A stretch of 22,334 nucleotides of DNA, taken from NCBI GenBank assembly GCA_910586045.1, contig CAJUIH010000057.1, forward strand, positions 1 to 22,334, read 5' to 3'. Positions within the stretch are counted from its first letter, which is position 1; each line of letters opens with the position of its first letter. The stretch is from an uncultured Eubacterium sp. (lineage in GTDB: Bacteria > Bacillota > Clostridia > Lachnospirales > Lachnospiraceae). Below are positions 15,002-22,069 of this stretch, piece after piece. Below the pieces are notes generated by a model that was not told the origin of the DNA, did not search any database, and worked only from the letters and a program-made list of their open reading frames with translations. Made by a program: the position numbers and the translations under genes.

Positions 15002-15910
15002 TCACCGCATGCGTGTCTTATAATCCCCTTTTTTTGATTTGACGACAAGTTCATGATCAATCTCCCGATACGCTTTCGGGCTCATGCCAAAATGCTGCTT
15101 AAAGATCTTGGAAAACGCGAGCTGGTCCGGATAGCCGACTGCGTTCGCAATCATATTAATCTGCATGTCCGTCTTGGTCAAAAGCGACCGCGCCTTTTCC
15201 ATACGCAGGTTCACCAAATATTCCTGCGGGGAACACCCCATTGTTTTCTTAAAACTTCCGGTTAAATAACTTCTGTTTACCCCAATATAATCTGCCAGCT
15301 CATTGATTTTGATTTTTTTATTGTAGTTGCAGGCAATATACTCCACCGCGTGCTTTACATATACCGAACCCGGATACATGTGTGCTGCCCCTGTCACGGA
15401 AGAATCCTTGTAATCTTTAATCAGCTCAGAAAAAAACAGCATCAAATAGCCATTTCTCCTTAATTCATCTTCGAATGTAAGCTGATGGGATTCCAACATT
15501 TCATCGATAAACTGGTTCAGCCTGCCGATACACTGTACTCTGCGCACCGGTACTTTTTCGGAAAACCCGGTATTGTGCACACATTCATGCGCTTTTAACC
15601 CGGTAAAGCCAATCCACATATAAGACCAGGGTTCCTCCATGTCCGCTTCATACCAGGCTGTTTTATGAGGCATGATCATAAACGCGTCGCCTTTTTCGAG
15701 ATGGTAAATCGATCCGTCCATCTCTAATGTCCCTTTTCCTTCCCGTACAAAATGGATCAGGTAACAAAACCGTTCATTCGGTCCATAACGGTGGCCCGGT
15801 TCACAATATTCCCAGCCGCAGTAAATCAAACACATTTCCACGGATTCTTTTTGCAGGTCTTCCAGACATTTATATCTGGCTGAGTTGGTAAACCCGGATG
15901 TTTGCTTCAT
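15002..15910 (-). CDS. AraC-family regulator 2 of the alpha-galactoside locus
   Basis: A 302-residue AraC protein, a paralogue of the regulator at 13895. Both carry a YCG-E-C-PGH--GP block, YLIH, GDAF-I-P, Y-AD, PW-Y-W-GF and a TGF/CF block in the same order in the sensor domain. The two helix-turn-helix units are at about residues 200-225 (INELADYIGVNRSYLTGSF) and 250-275 (INMIANAVGYPDQLAFSKIF). It lies downstream of the GH36 gene on the same strand, separated by 180 bases with two inverted repeats, so it may have its own transcript. The start codon at 15910 follows AAAGGGGGGGGGTAA, a ribosome site containing a run of nine G. A further in-frame ATG 25 codons in (EMCLIYCGWEYC) gives an N-terminus more like that of regulator 1. 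Confidence 0.88.
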   Translation of the reverse strand: MKQTSGFTNSARYKCLEDLQKESVEMCLIYCGWEYCEPGHRYGPNERFCYLIHFVREGKGTLEMDGSIYHLEKGDAFMIMPHKTAWYEADMEEPWSYMWIGFTGLKAHECVHNTGFSEKVPVRRVQCIGRLNQFIDEMLESHQLTFEDELRRNGYLMLFFSELIKDYKDSSVTGAAHMYPGSVYVKHAVEYIACNYNKKIKINELADYIGVNRSYLTGSFKKTMGCSPQEYLVNLRMEKARSLLTKTDMQINMIANAVGYPDQLAFSKIFKQHFGMSPKAYREIDHELVVKSKKGDYKTRMR

Positions 15911-15913
15911 TTA

Positions 15914-15922
15914 CCCCCCCCC
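15914..15922 (-). promoter_or_regulatory. G9 tract within the ribosome binding site of AraC regulator 2
   Basis: The minus strand reads AAAGGGGGGGGGTAAATG: nine G directly within the Shine-Dalgarno region, three bases before the start codon. Changes in tract length would move AAAGG relative to the ATG. Confidence 0.6.
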
Positions 15923-15965
15923 TTTCCGCCAACGAGACGTTGCATGTTGCCGCTGACGCGGATAC

Positions 15966-16038
15966 GAAAATGCCATTTTGTACAGATGCCCAAATACAAT
16001 GACCCGCATATGGACATCCATTCCAAAATGGCATTTTC
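15966..16038. repeat. perfect 15-bp inverted repeat upstream of AraC regulator 2
   Basis: GAAAATGCCATTTTG at 15966-15980 and its exact reverse complement at 16024-16038 flank 43 bases. Each arm is itself nearly self-complementary (AAAATG-CC-ATTTT), so each could bind a dimer. An operator pair able to loop or an RNA stem are both possible. Confidence 0.75.
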
Positions 16039-16045
16039 CAATCGA

Positions 16046-16088
16046 GACCATATCACAAAACTAACCGCTGGTCTTGTCTGATATGGTC
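16046..16088 (-). terminator. stem-loop directly after the GH36 stop codon
   Basis: GACCATATCA (16046-16055) and TGATATGGTC (16079-16088) form a perfect 10-bp stem whose edge is two bases from the GH36 stop. There is no T-run after it on the minus strand, so it may stabilise or process the mRNA 3' end more than terminate. Confidence 0.5.
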
Positions 16089-16090
16089 GC

Positions 16091-18388
16091 TTATTTCTCT
16101 ATTTTTTTAATGATATACAGCAGTGACGCAAAATCCCCGCCCTTGATCATAAGATCTGTCCGGTTAATCGGGATACCGGCATACATCAGTTCTGCGCCAT
16201 ATGCCTGGTATACCTGAACCGCTTCTTCCTCTTCCTGGATGCCATAGACAGAAGCCAGCGTTTCATCCAGATCGAATGCCGGTTCCATATTGCAGGATAC
16301 CTCATACAGCGTATCCTCGCACAACCCCTGCAGCTTCAGGCGCAGCCAGGACGCATTGATCTTGTTCAGCCTTTGATAAAATCCAGCGATAGCCTCCGAC
16401 TGATCCGGTGATACTACCATCCATGCCGTTTCGTTTCCAGCGCCTTCAAACGGACTGACCAGACGATAAAAGTCTCCTTCCATCTGAATCAGGCTGCGGT
16501 GCTGTTTCATAAACGCGATCTGACGTTTCACTTTTTCCATTTCGCTGTCAGACAAAAGATTCAAATCCAGTTCATAGCCAAACGTACCGAAATACGCAAC
16601 ATTCGCGCGGGTATCTATTGGCGTCGTCCGCAAAAGCTGATGGTTTGGTACCGCAGACACATGGGAACCGATACTGACAATCGGATAGACATAGGAAGTA
16701 CCATATTGAATTTTTAACCGCTCCCCTGCATCCGTATCATCGCTTGTCCAGGTCTGCGGCGCAAAATACAGCATCGCAGGGTCAAACCTGGCGCCGCCGC
16801 TTGCGCAGGACTCAAATAAAATATCCGGAAATTGCGTCGTCAGCCTGGTATACAGGTCATACACGCCCAAAATATAACGGTGCATTACCATTCCCTGTTT
16901 GGACGGCTCTGTTCCTTTGCTGTACGGCTCTGACATATACCGGTTCATATCCCATTTGATATAGGAAATCGAAGACTCGCGGATTACTTTGGATATCATT
17001 TCATAAATATAATCCACTACTTCCTTACGGGAAAAATCAAGCACGAACTGATGCCTTGCGTGGGATTCAAAACGGTTCGGCGCCCCGATCACCCAGTCCG
17101 GATGCGCACGGTACAGATCACTGTCTTTATTGACCATTTCCAACTCTACCCACAAACCAAATTTCAGTCCAATTTCTTCCACTTTTTTGGACAGACCATC
17201 TATTCCATCCGGCAGTTTGCTGCGGTTTACATACCAATCTCCCAGTCCGTGATAATCGTCATTTCTGGTTCCAAACCATCCGTCGTCCAGGACAAATAGT
17301 TCTACCCCTGCTTCTTTCGCTTTTCGGGCAATCGTAAGGATTTTTTCCTCATTAAAATCAAAATACGTCGCCTCCCAGTTATTTAAAAGGATCGGGCGAA
17401 CCTGATCTCTCCATTTCCCGCGCATCATTCTTGTGCGGTACAGCCGGTGGTATACCTGGCTCATTTTATTGAGTCCTTTGTCACTATATACCATAACAAC
17501 TTCTGGCGTCTGGAATGATTCTCCCTGTTTTAATTCCCATGCAAACCCTTCCGGATGAATACCAAGCATAACCCTTGTCAAATCAAAGGTCGATACTTCA
17601 ACCTGGGCAAGGAAATTGCCGCTGTATACAAGGCTGAATCCGTATACCTCACCCTGACTTTCCGTAGTATGCGGTCTTTTCAACGCAAGGAACGGATTAT
17701 GGTCGGAACTGCTTCCGGTTCCCGCAAGATTCTGAATGGACTGGATTCCCATTTCCAGCTTACGGTTCTTCACATAACGTTCCCTGGACCACGCGCCCGC
17801 AAGATGAACCATTTCAAAATCCATATCCAAAAATTCCACACTTGCGCTCATAGCACGGTCTAAAATCACGGTCTGCGGGCCGGCCTGCACAAATCTGGCG
17901 TTTCTTGTAATAACCGGTACCGATGTATAAATCGTATAGGATAAAATCAAATCCGTATCCGTTACCTGGTCGTGCAGCGTAATTTCCAACGAATCCGCCT
18001 CTGCTTCTTCCTCCACATACGTTGCCGGAAGCGGGAGGATCTCCTTTTTTCCTTTGTAAATCTTATGGGACACATAAATATAATTCACAATCCTGCTGCC
18101 GTTTTCCTGCACAACCGTAAAGGCAGGACTGCGGTAATCACCCGTTCCATAAACCGGATACTCCTGTTTTGTATACTGCATGGACAGGATTCCTGGTTCC
18201 GGCACACATACAGACATCAAAGACCGCATGGTTTCTTCATGCATATGCCCAAAATCTTCCTGGTCGCGGATTGCTTTTCCATAATACAGATTTTCCATCT
18301 GTCCATTTTCCATAATCCTCATAATATAGCTGATTTCATTATTAAATAAATGAAAAATCTTTGTCGCTTCATGAAAAATAACTGCCAT
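16091..18388 (-). CDS. GH36 alpha-galactosidase
   Basis: A 765-residue family 36 enzyme that removes alpha-1,6-linked galactose from melibiose, raffinose and stachyose by a retaining mechanism. The nucleophile is Asp480 in KWDMNR (478-483) and the acid/base Asp550 in WTSDDTDA. Other landmarks are NNWEATYFDF (residues 336-345), the VLDDGWFGTRND block (367-378) and SCASGGARFDP (528-538). The usual FGLWFEPEMV block reads FGLWVELEMV, a change next to the active-site loop. There is no signal peptide, so it is cytoplasmic, matching import of intact oligosaccharide. GGGAGGGACACAT precedes the ATG. It follows the two permeases, separated by 66 bases that hold a strong hairpin. The agaA/rafA type is clear; the exact substrate range is not. 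Confidence 0.94.
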   Translation of the reverse strand: MAVIFHEATKIFHLFNNEISYIMRIMENGQMENLYYGKAIRDQEDFGHMHEETMRSLMSVCVPEPGILSMQYTKQEYPVYGTGDYRSPAFTVVQENGSRIVNYIYVSHKIYKGKKEILPLPATYVEEEAEADSLEITLHDQVTDTDLILSYTIYTSVPVITRNARFVQAGPQTVILDRAMSASVEFLDMDFEMVHLAGAWSRERYVKNRKLEMGIQSIQNLAGTGSSSDHNPFLALKRPHTTESQGEVYGFSLVYSGNFLAQVEVSTFDLTRVMLGIHPEGFAWELKQGESFQTPEVVMVYSDKGLNKMSQVYHRLYRTRMMRGKWRDQVRPILLNNWEATYFDFNEEKILTIARKAKEAGVELFVLDDGWFGTRNDDYHGLGDWYVNRSKLPDGIDGLSKKVEEIGLKFGLWVELEMVNKDSDLYRAHPDWVIGAPNRFESHARHQFVLDFSRKEVVDYIYEMISKVIRESSISYIKWDMNRYMSEPYSKGTEPSKQGMVMHRYILGVYDLYTRLTTQFPDILFESCASGGARFDPAMLYFAPQTWTSDDTDAGERLKIQYGTSYVYPIVSIGSHVSAVPNHQLLRTTPIDTRANVAYFGTFGYELDLNLLSDSEMEKVKRQIAFMKQHRSLIQMEGDFYRLVSPFEGAGNETAWMVVSPDQSEAIAGFYQRLNKINASWLRLKLQGLCEDTLYEVSCNMEPAFDLDETLASVYGIQEEEEAVQVYQAYGAELMYAGIPINRTDLMIKGGDFASLLYIIKKIEK

Positions 18389-18412
18389 ATGTGTCCCTCC
18401 CTATCTGGAATA

Positions 18413-18438
18413 ATGGGGCTGCCGCATGGCAGCCCCAT
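18413..18438 (-). promoter_or_regulatory. intercistronic hairpin between permease and GH36 genes
   Basis: ATGGGGCTGCC and GGCAGCCCCAT form a perfect 11-bp stem with a GCAT loop, 17 bases after the permease stop. ATTATT follows on the minus strand. The structure could protect or end the transporter transcript and so lower expression of the enzyme genes (inference). Confidence 0.7.
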
Positions 18439-18454
18439 CTGTCTTACCTGTTTT

Positions 18455-19297
18455 TTATAATTTACCACCGGATGTAGCAATACCCTCGATGAACTGTTTC
18501 TGGAAAATCACATAGATTACGATCATCGGAATACATGCCAGCAGGGAAGCTGCCATTAACTGTGGGAAATCCGCTACATACTGACCCTGCATTTTTGCAA
18601 GTGCGGATGAAAGCACAAGCATATCCTTATCTGTATTAACAACCATCGGCCACATCAGGTCTTTAAACGCGAATACAGCCGTAAAAATACCAAGTGCTAC
18701 CATACTGGATCTTGTCAGAGGCATCATAATAAACAGGAATGTCTGACCAATATTACATCCGTCCAGACGCGCCGCCTCCTCTAAGTCATTCGGCAGGCCC
18801 ATATACCCCTGGCGGAGCAAAAAGGTACCAAACGCGGTAACAACACCCGGAAATACCAAAGCAAAAATCGTATTCAGCATATTGACTTTGCTGACCATTA
18901 AGTACTGCGGGATAATAAAGATCTGTGCCGGAACCATCATCTGCAGCATTACAAGCCCAAATGCCAGGCCTTTCCCTTTAAAATCCAACCGTCCAAGCGC
19001 GTAACCCGCCATGGTTGCCGTCAGCACCGCGCACAATACACGGAAGAAAATCAGCAACAGCGTATTTTTATATAACAACAGGAAATTCATATTATTGATG
19101 ACTTCCGTAAAAGCTTCCGTTCTCCACACTTTCGGAAAAATAACAAACGGATCTACCGATGTTGCTTCCGTAACAGATTTAAATGCGGTCAACACCATCC
19201 AAGCAAACGGAACAAGCATCGTAATCGATATCAAGATCAATACCACATGGATTACAATCGAAACAATTTTCTGATTTCTTTCCATACTACTTTCCAT
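18455..19297 (-). CDS. ABC sugar transporter permease, MalG/MsmG type
   Basis: A 280-residue inner-membrane permease with six predicted helices. The EAA loop, which docks the ATPase, is in the segment LEEAARLDGCNIGQTF (about residues 172-187), followed by PLTRSS. The N-terminal VPFAWMVLTAFKS is typical of the second permease of CUT1 carbohydrate importers. AGGAGG lies eight bases before the ATG at 19297. It follows its partner permease by 17 bases and precedes the GH36 gene, so the imported sugar is almost certainly an alpha-galactoside. No ATPase is encoded in the locus. Confidence 0.92.
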   Translation of the reverse strand: MESSMERNQKIVSIVIHVVLILISITMLVPFAWMVLTAFKSVTEATSVDPFVIFPKVWRTEAFTEVINNMNFLLLYKNTLLLIFFRVLCAVLTATMAGYALGRLDFKGKGLAFGLVMLQMMVPAQIFIIPQYLMVSKVNMLNTIFALVFPGVVTAFGTFLLRQGYMGLPNDLEEAARLDGCNIGQTFLFIMMPLTRSSMVALGIFTAVFAFKDLMWPMVVNTDKDMLVLSSALAKMQGQYVADFPQLMAASLLACIPMIVIYVIFQKQFIEGIATSGGKL

Positions 19298-19314
19298 TTA
19301 TGCTGCCTCCTTTC

Positions 19315-20199
19315 TTAATTGTAGAATACCCACTTCTTCTGGCCGATATTCTGGACCAGCGTAACGATCATAGTAATAAGCAGCAATACTACAACAATGG
19401 TAGAACCATAGCCCATGTTCTTATTAATAAATGAATATTTATAGAACAGGTAAACAAGCGACTGTGTTTTCGCCAGAGCCGGGTTTGCATCGTTCATTAC
19501 CATGAAGATCAGGTCAAATACCTGAAGTGCAGCAATTACACGGGTAATCAGTACAAAGAAAATCGTAGGGGACAGCAGCGGGACCGTAATTCGGAAGAAA
19601 CAAGAGATACCAGTCGCCCCGTCAATCGATGCTGCTTCGTAATAATCATGCGGAATTTCCTGAAGACCGGATAAAAACAGTACCATATTATAACCGATAA
19701 TAGACCAGATACCGATTACAGCAATGGCATACACTGCGATCTTAGGATCGGAAACCCATTTTACATTCAGGCCAAATACATTATTAATCAGACCGAAATC
19801 AGAATTGTAAAGCCATCTCCATACCATAGCTACGGCTGCAGGTGCAGCAACCATCGGGAGGAAAATAATTGTCCGGTATACGGAACGTCCTTTCATTTTC
19901 CTGTTCAAAAGTACCGCCAGTACCAATGAAATGCACAAAGAAAACGGCACTTCCACGATGGCATACTTGATTGTATTAATCAGCGACTGCCATACTTCCG
20001 AATCGCCGAATACATTTACATAGTTTGTTAATCCTACAAAGATGTTCCCTTTTCCAAAATCGCCTGTTTTAAAGAAGCTTTGATAAACGGTTTGGAAAAT
20101 CGGTATAATGTTCAAAACAATGAGACCAATCATGGTCGGGAGGACGAACAGCCATCCCCAAATTAATTCGCTTTTTGCACGGCCGGTCATCTTGTTCAA
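19315..20199 (-). CDS. ABC sugar transporter permease, MalF/MsmF type
   Basis: A 294-residue permease with six predicted helices. The EAA loop reads YYEAASIDGATGISCFF (near residue 195), followed by ITVPLLSP. The N-terminal LIWGWLFVLPTMIGLIVLNI helix and the QSFFKT segment are typical of the first permease in CUT1 importers. The frame is open from a GTG at 20208, but AAGGAG overlaps that codon. The TTG at 20199 has the ribosome site at eight bases and is preferred; an ATG at 20190 is possible. It lies between the binding-protein gene and the second permease in one unit and forms the membrane channel with the latter. Confidence 0.9.
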   Translation of the reverse strand: MNKMTGRAKSELIWGWLFVLPTMIGLIVLNIIPIFQTVYQSFFKTGDFGKGNIFVGLTNYVNVFGDSEVWQSLINTIKYAIVEVPFSLCISLVLAVLLNRKMKGRSVYRTIIFLPMVAAPAAVAMVWRWLYNSDFGLINNVFGLNVKWVSDPKIAVYAIAVIGIWSIIGYNMVLFLSGLQEIPHDYYEAASIDGATGISCFFRITVPLLSPTIFFVLITRVIAALQVFDLIFMVMNDANPALAKTQSLVYLFYKYSFINKNMGYGSTIVVVLLLITMIVTLVQNIGQKKWVFYN

Positions 20200-20223
20200 T
20201 CCGCTCACTCCTTTCTTAACACA

Positions 20224-20245
20224 GGCAGATTCTTACGAACCTGCC
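20224..20245 (-). promoter_or_regulatory. intercistronic hairpin after the binding-protein gene
   Basis: GGCAGATTC and GAACCTGCC pair over nine positions, one of them G-T, around a four-base loop, 13 bases after the binding-protein stop. Such stems commonly stabilise the upstream message, giving more binding protein than permease; that role is inferred here. Confidence 0.55.
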
Positions 20246-20258
20246 CATGCGATCACGA

Positions 20259-21623
20259 TTACTGTTTTTCTTCTGCCAGTTTCTGATTCATCTGTTCTGC
20301 CATCTGCTTGCAGGCTTCTTCCATTGTCAGATCGCCCGTATAAGCTTTTAACAGAATCTCATTATTTGCATCTTCCCAGGTAACCGTAGAACGGGAGTAA
20401 GGTCTGATTACCATGTCATCCATCATATTCAGATACGCCTGCAGATTGAAATCCGCAGATTTTGCCCATGCATCGGATGTGCCGTTATAAGCAGACATTG
20501 TTACACCCAGTTCTGCCTGTTTTTTCTGTGCCGGTTCCGAACCAAGGTATTCGATCAGCTTCCATGCTGCCTCTGTGTTTTTGCCGCTTGCAGCCGCAGC
20601 CCACCCAAGACCGTTGTAAACGGAAACTCTTCTGCCTGTTTTAGCGCTCTTTGGAAGTTCTACCACATCGCAGTTTTCTGCTGTATATTCATTGTCGCGG
20701 AATGCTGCAACCATCCAGGAACCCTGCATTGCCATTGCAACCTTGCCGGACTGAAGCAAAACGTCTTCGCCGTTTTCTGCCATCGTCTCAGCAGACGGAA
20801 GCACGCCGTCCTTAATCCAGGATTCCAGCATTTGCATAGCTTCGATTGTTTCCGGCTTATCCCATCCGGAAGCAGTCTTATCTTCATTGATAATTTCGCC
20901 GCCGTTGTCGTATACAAAATTGTAATAACCAGCCTGGTTGTTGTCATTTTTCAGTACCATACCGTACTGGCTGCCGTCATCTTTTGTCAGCTTTTTCGCT
21001 GCTTCCGTCAAATCATCCCAGGTCCAGTCAGCGGTCGGGTAATCAAGCCCTGCTTCATCGAACATTTTCTTGTTATACCAAAGAGCAATCGTATCCACAT
21101 CTTTTGGAACCGCATAATTTTTACTGTCATGTGTATACAGCCCCCAGATATCTTCCGGATAATTCTCGATCTTGATCTTATCACTGGACGCAATCTTATC
21201 CGTTAAGTCAAGCAGCATATCATTTGACATATAACGTTCCGCTTCATTTGAATGCATCCAGAATACGTCCGGCAAAGAACCGCCCTGTGCGCCTGCTTCC
21301 AGCATAGTCCAATACTGATCCCATGCAACGACGGATAATTTAACCTTAATTCCGGTTTCCGCCGTAAAATCTTTCATGATCTCATTCAGGCCTGGTTCCT
21401 GGTTTGTATCCCAAATAGATACGGAAAGCTCACCGCCTGCACTTTCAGAATCTCCGCTGTCCCCACTGTTTGCGTCGCTGCCGGAATCTCCGCTGTCCCC
21501 GCTGTTTGCATCACCGCCGGAATTTCCGCTGCTGCCGGAATCCCCGCTGCCGCATGCCGCAAGAGAAAACGCCATTACTGCTGCCAAACCTAACGCTGCT
21601 AATTTTTTTGCTCTCGTTCTCAT
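20259..21623 (-). CDS. extracellular sugar-binding lipoprotein of the alpha-galactoside importer
   Basis: A 454-residue family 1 solute-binding protein. The lipoprotein signal peptide has lipobox LAAC with Cys24 as the lipidated residue. A flexible Gly/Ser/Asp linker, about residues 25-66, follows and includes two 12-residue repeats of the type DANSGDSGDSGS. The binding fold starts near ELSVSIWDTNQEPG and carries typical CUT1 features such as WDQYWTMLEAGAQGG, PDVFWMHSNEAERY and a YNGLGWAAAASGKN segment. It captures sugar outside the membrane and delivers it to the two permeases downstream. GGGGAAGAAAT precedes the ATG. The gene is first in the operon, with an extended -10 promoter and direct repeats upstream. 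Specificity for raffinose-type sugars follows from the GH36 gene, not from this sequence. Confidence 0.92.
   Translation of the reverse strand: MRTRAKKLAALGLAAVMAFSLAACGSGDSGSSGNSGGDANSGDSGDSGSDANSGDSGDSESAGGELSVSIWDTNQEPGLNEIMKDFTAETGIKVKLSVVAWDQYWTMLEAGAQGGSLPDVFWMHSNEAERYMSNDMLLDLTDKIASSDKIKIENYPEDIWGLYTHDSKNYAVPKDVDTIALWYNKKMFDEAGLDYPTADWTWDDLTEAAKKLTKDDGSQYGMVLKNDNNQAGYYNFVYDNGGEIINEDKTASGWDKPETIEAMQMLESWIKDGVLPSAETMAENGEDVLLQSGKVAMAMQGSWMVAAFRDNEYTAENCDVVELPKSAKTGRRVSVYNGLGWAAAASGKNTEAAWKLIEYLGSEPAQKKQAELGVTMSAYNGTSDAWAKSADFNLQAYLNMMDDMVIRPYSRSTVTWEDANNEILLKAYTGDLTMEEACKQMAEQMNQKLAEEKQ
21451..21522. repeat. 36-bp tandem repeat in the lipoprotein linker
   Basis: Units at 21451-21486 and 21487-21522 match at 32 of 36 positions, and a shorter related piece follows to 21540. 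The repeat is in frame, so unit gain or loss would lengthen or shorten the linker by 12 residues without breaking the gene. Confidence 0.85.
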
Positions 21624-21709
21624 ATTTCTTCCCCTTTACTAATTTGTTTTATTTGGATACCTTTTCTATTCCGTTTTCCAAAAAGAAATCATAAATATGT
21701 AAAGAATTC

Positions 21710-21727
21710 AGACCGCGCGCTCAGTCT
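21710..21727. promoter_or_regulatory. imperfect palindrome in the leader of the binding-protein gene
   Basis: AGACCGCGCGCTCAGTCT is an 18-bp near-palindrome with two mismatched pairs, in the predicted 5' leader about 10-25 bases after the transcription start. It may be an RNA stem or a repressor site. Confidence 0.4.
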
Positions 21728-21742
21728 TTCAACTTGGAATTT

Positions 21743-21751
21743 ATTATATCA
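21743..21751 (-). promoter_or_regulatory. extended -10 promoter of the transporter operon
   Basis: TGATATAAT on the minus strand is a consensus extended -10. Only a poor -35 (TTTAAC, 16 bases upstream) is present, which fits activator control. The predicted 5' leader is about 113 bases. Confidence 0.6.
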
Positions 21752-21753
21752 GA

Positions 21754-21802
21754 TATGTCAAAATGTTAAATGGAATAGTGTGATATTTTTATGGTGAAAT
21801 GT
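21754..21802 (-). promoter_or_regulatory. candidate AraC operator: two direct half-sites
   Basis: On the minus strand ACATTTCACCATA (from 21802) and ACATTTTGACATA (from 21766) match at 10 of 13 positions, in the same orientation and 36 bases apart. The nearer one reaches the -35 region. The distal one extends to 18 bases that match the site at 13845-13862. This is the usual geometry for AraC-type activators. Confidence 0.5.
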
Positions 21803-22069
21803 TATGTTTCCATCTACTTATGCCCCTTTTTCTGTGCAATTTGACCATATATCTTAGATATCTATAAAAATTCTATAAATCTCACTATGCGATCTTAACG
21901 ATGAAATACTATTTTTTATGTTTGGATTAGCACTTTTTTCCGCTTTTTGGCCGAACGGCAAACTATTTTACCATATATTCTTTTCTCTTTACCGGCTCGC
22001 GATTTTCCTTTATTGGTCAATCTTCCTTAGAATCGCCAATTTTTCCGGCATTTTTACAACATTTTATAA
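21803..22069. other. AT-rich intergenic stretch, no gene seen
   Basis: The open frame at 21918-22115 runs into repeat copy D, lacks a ribosome site and is not credible. No hairpin terminator or RNA gene is recognisable. Confidence 0.5.
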
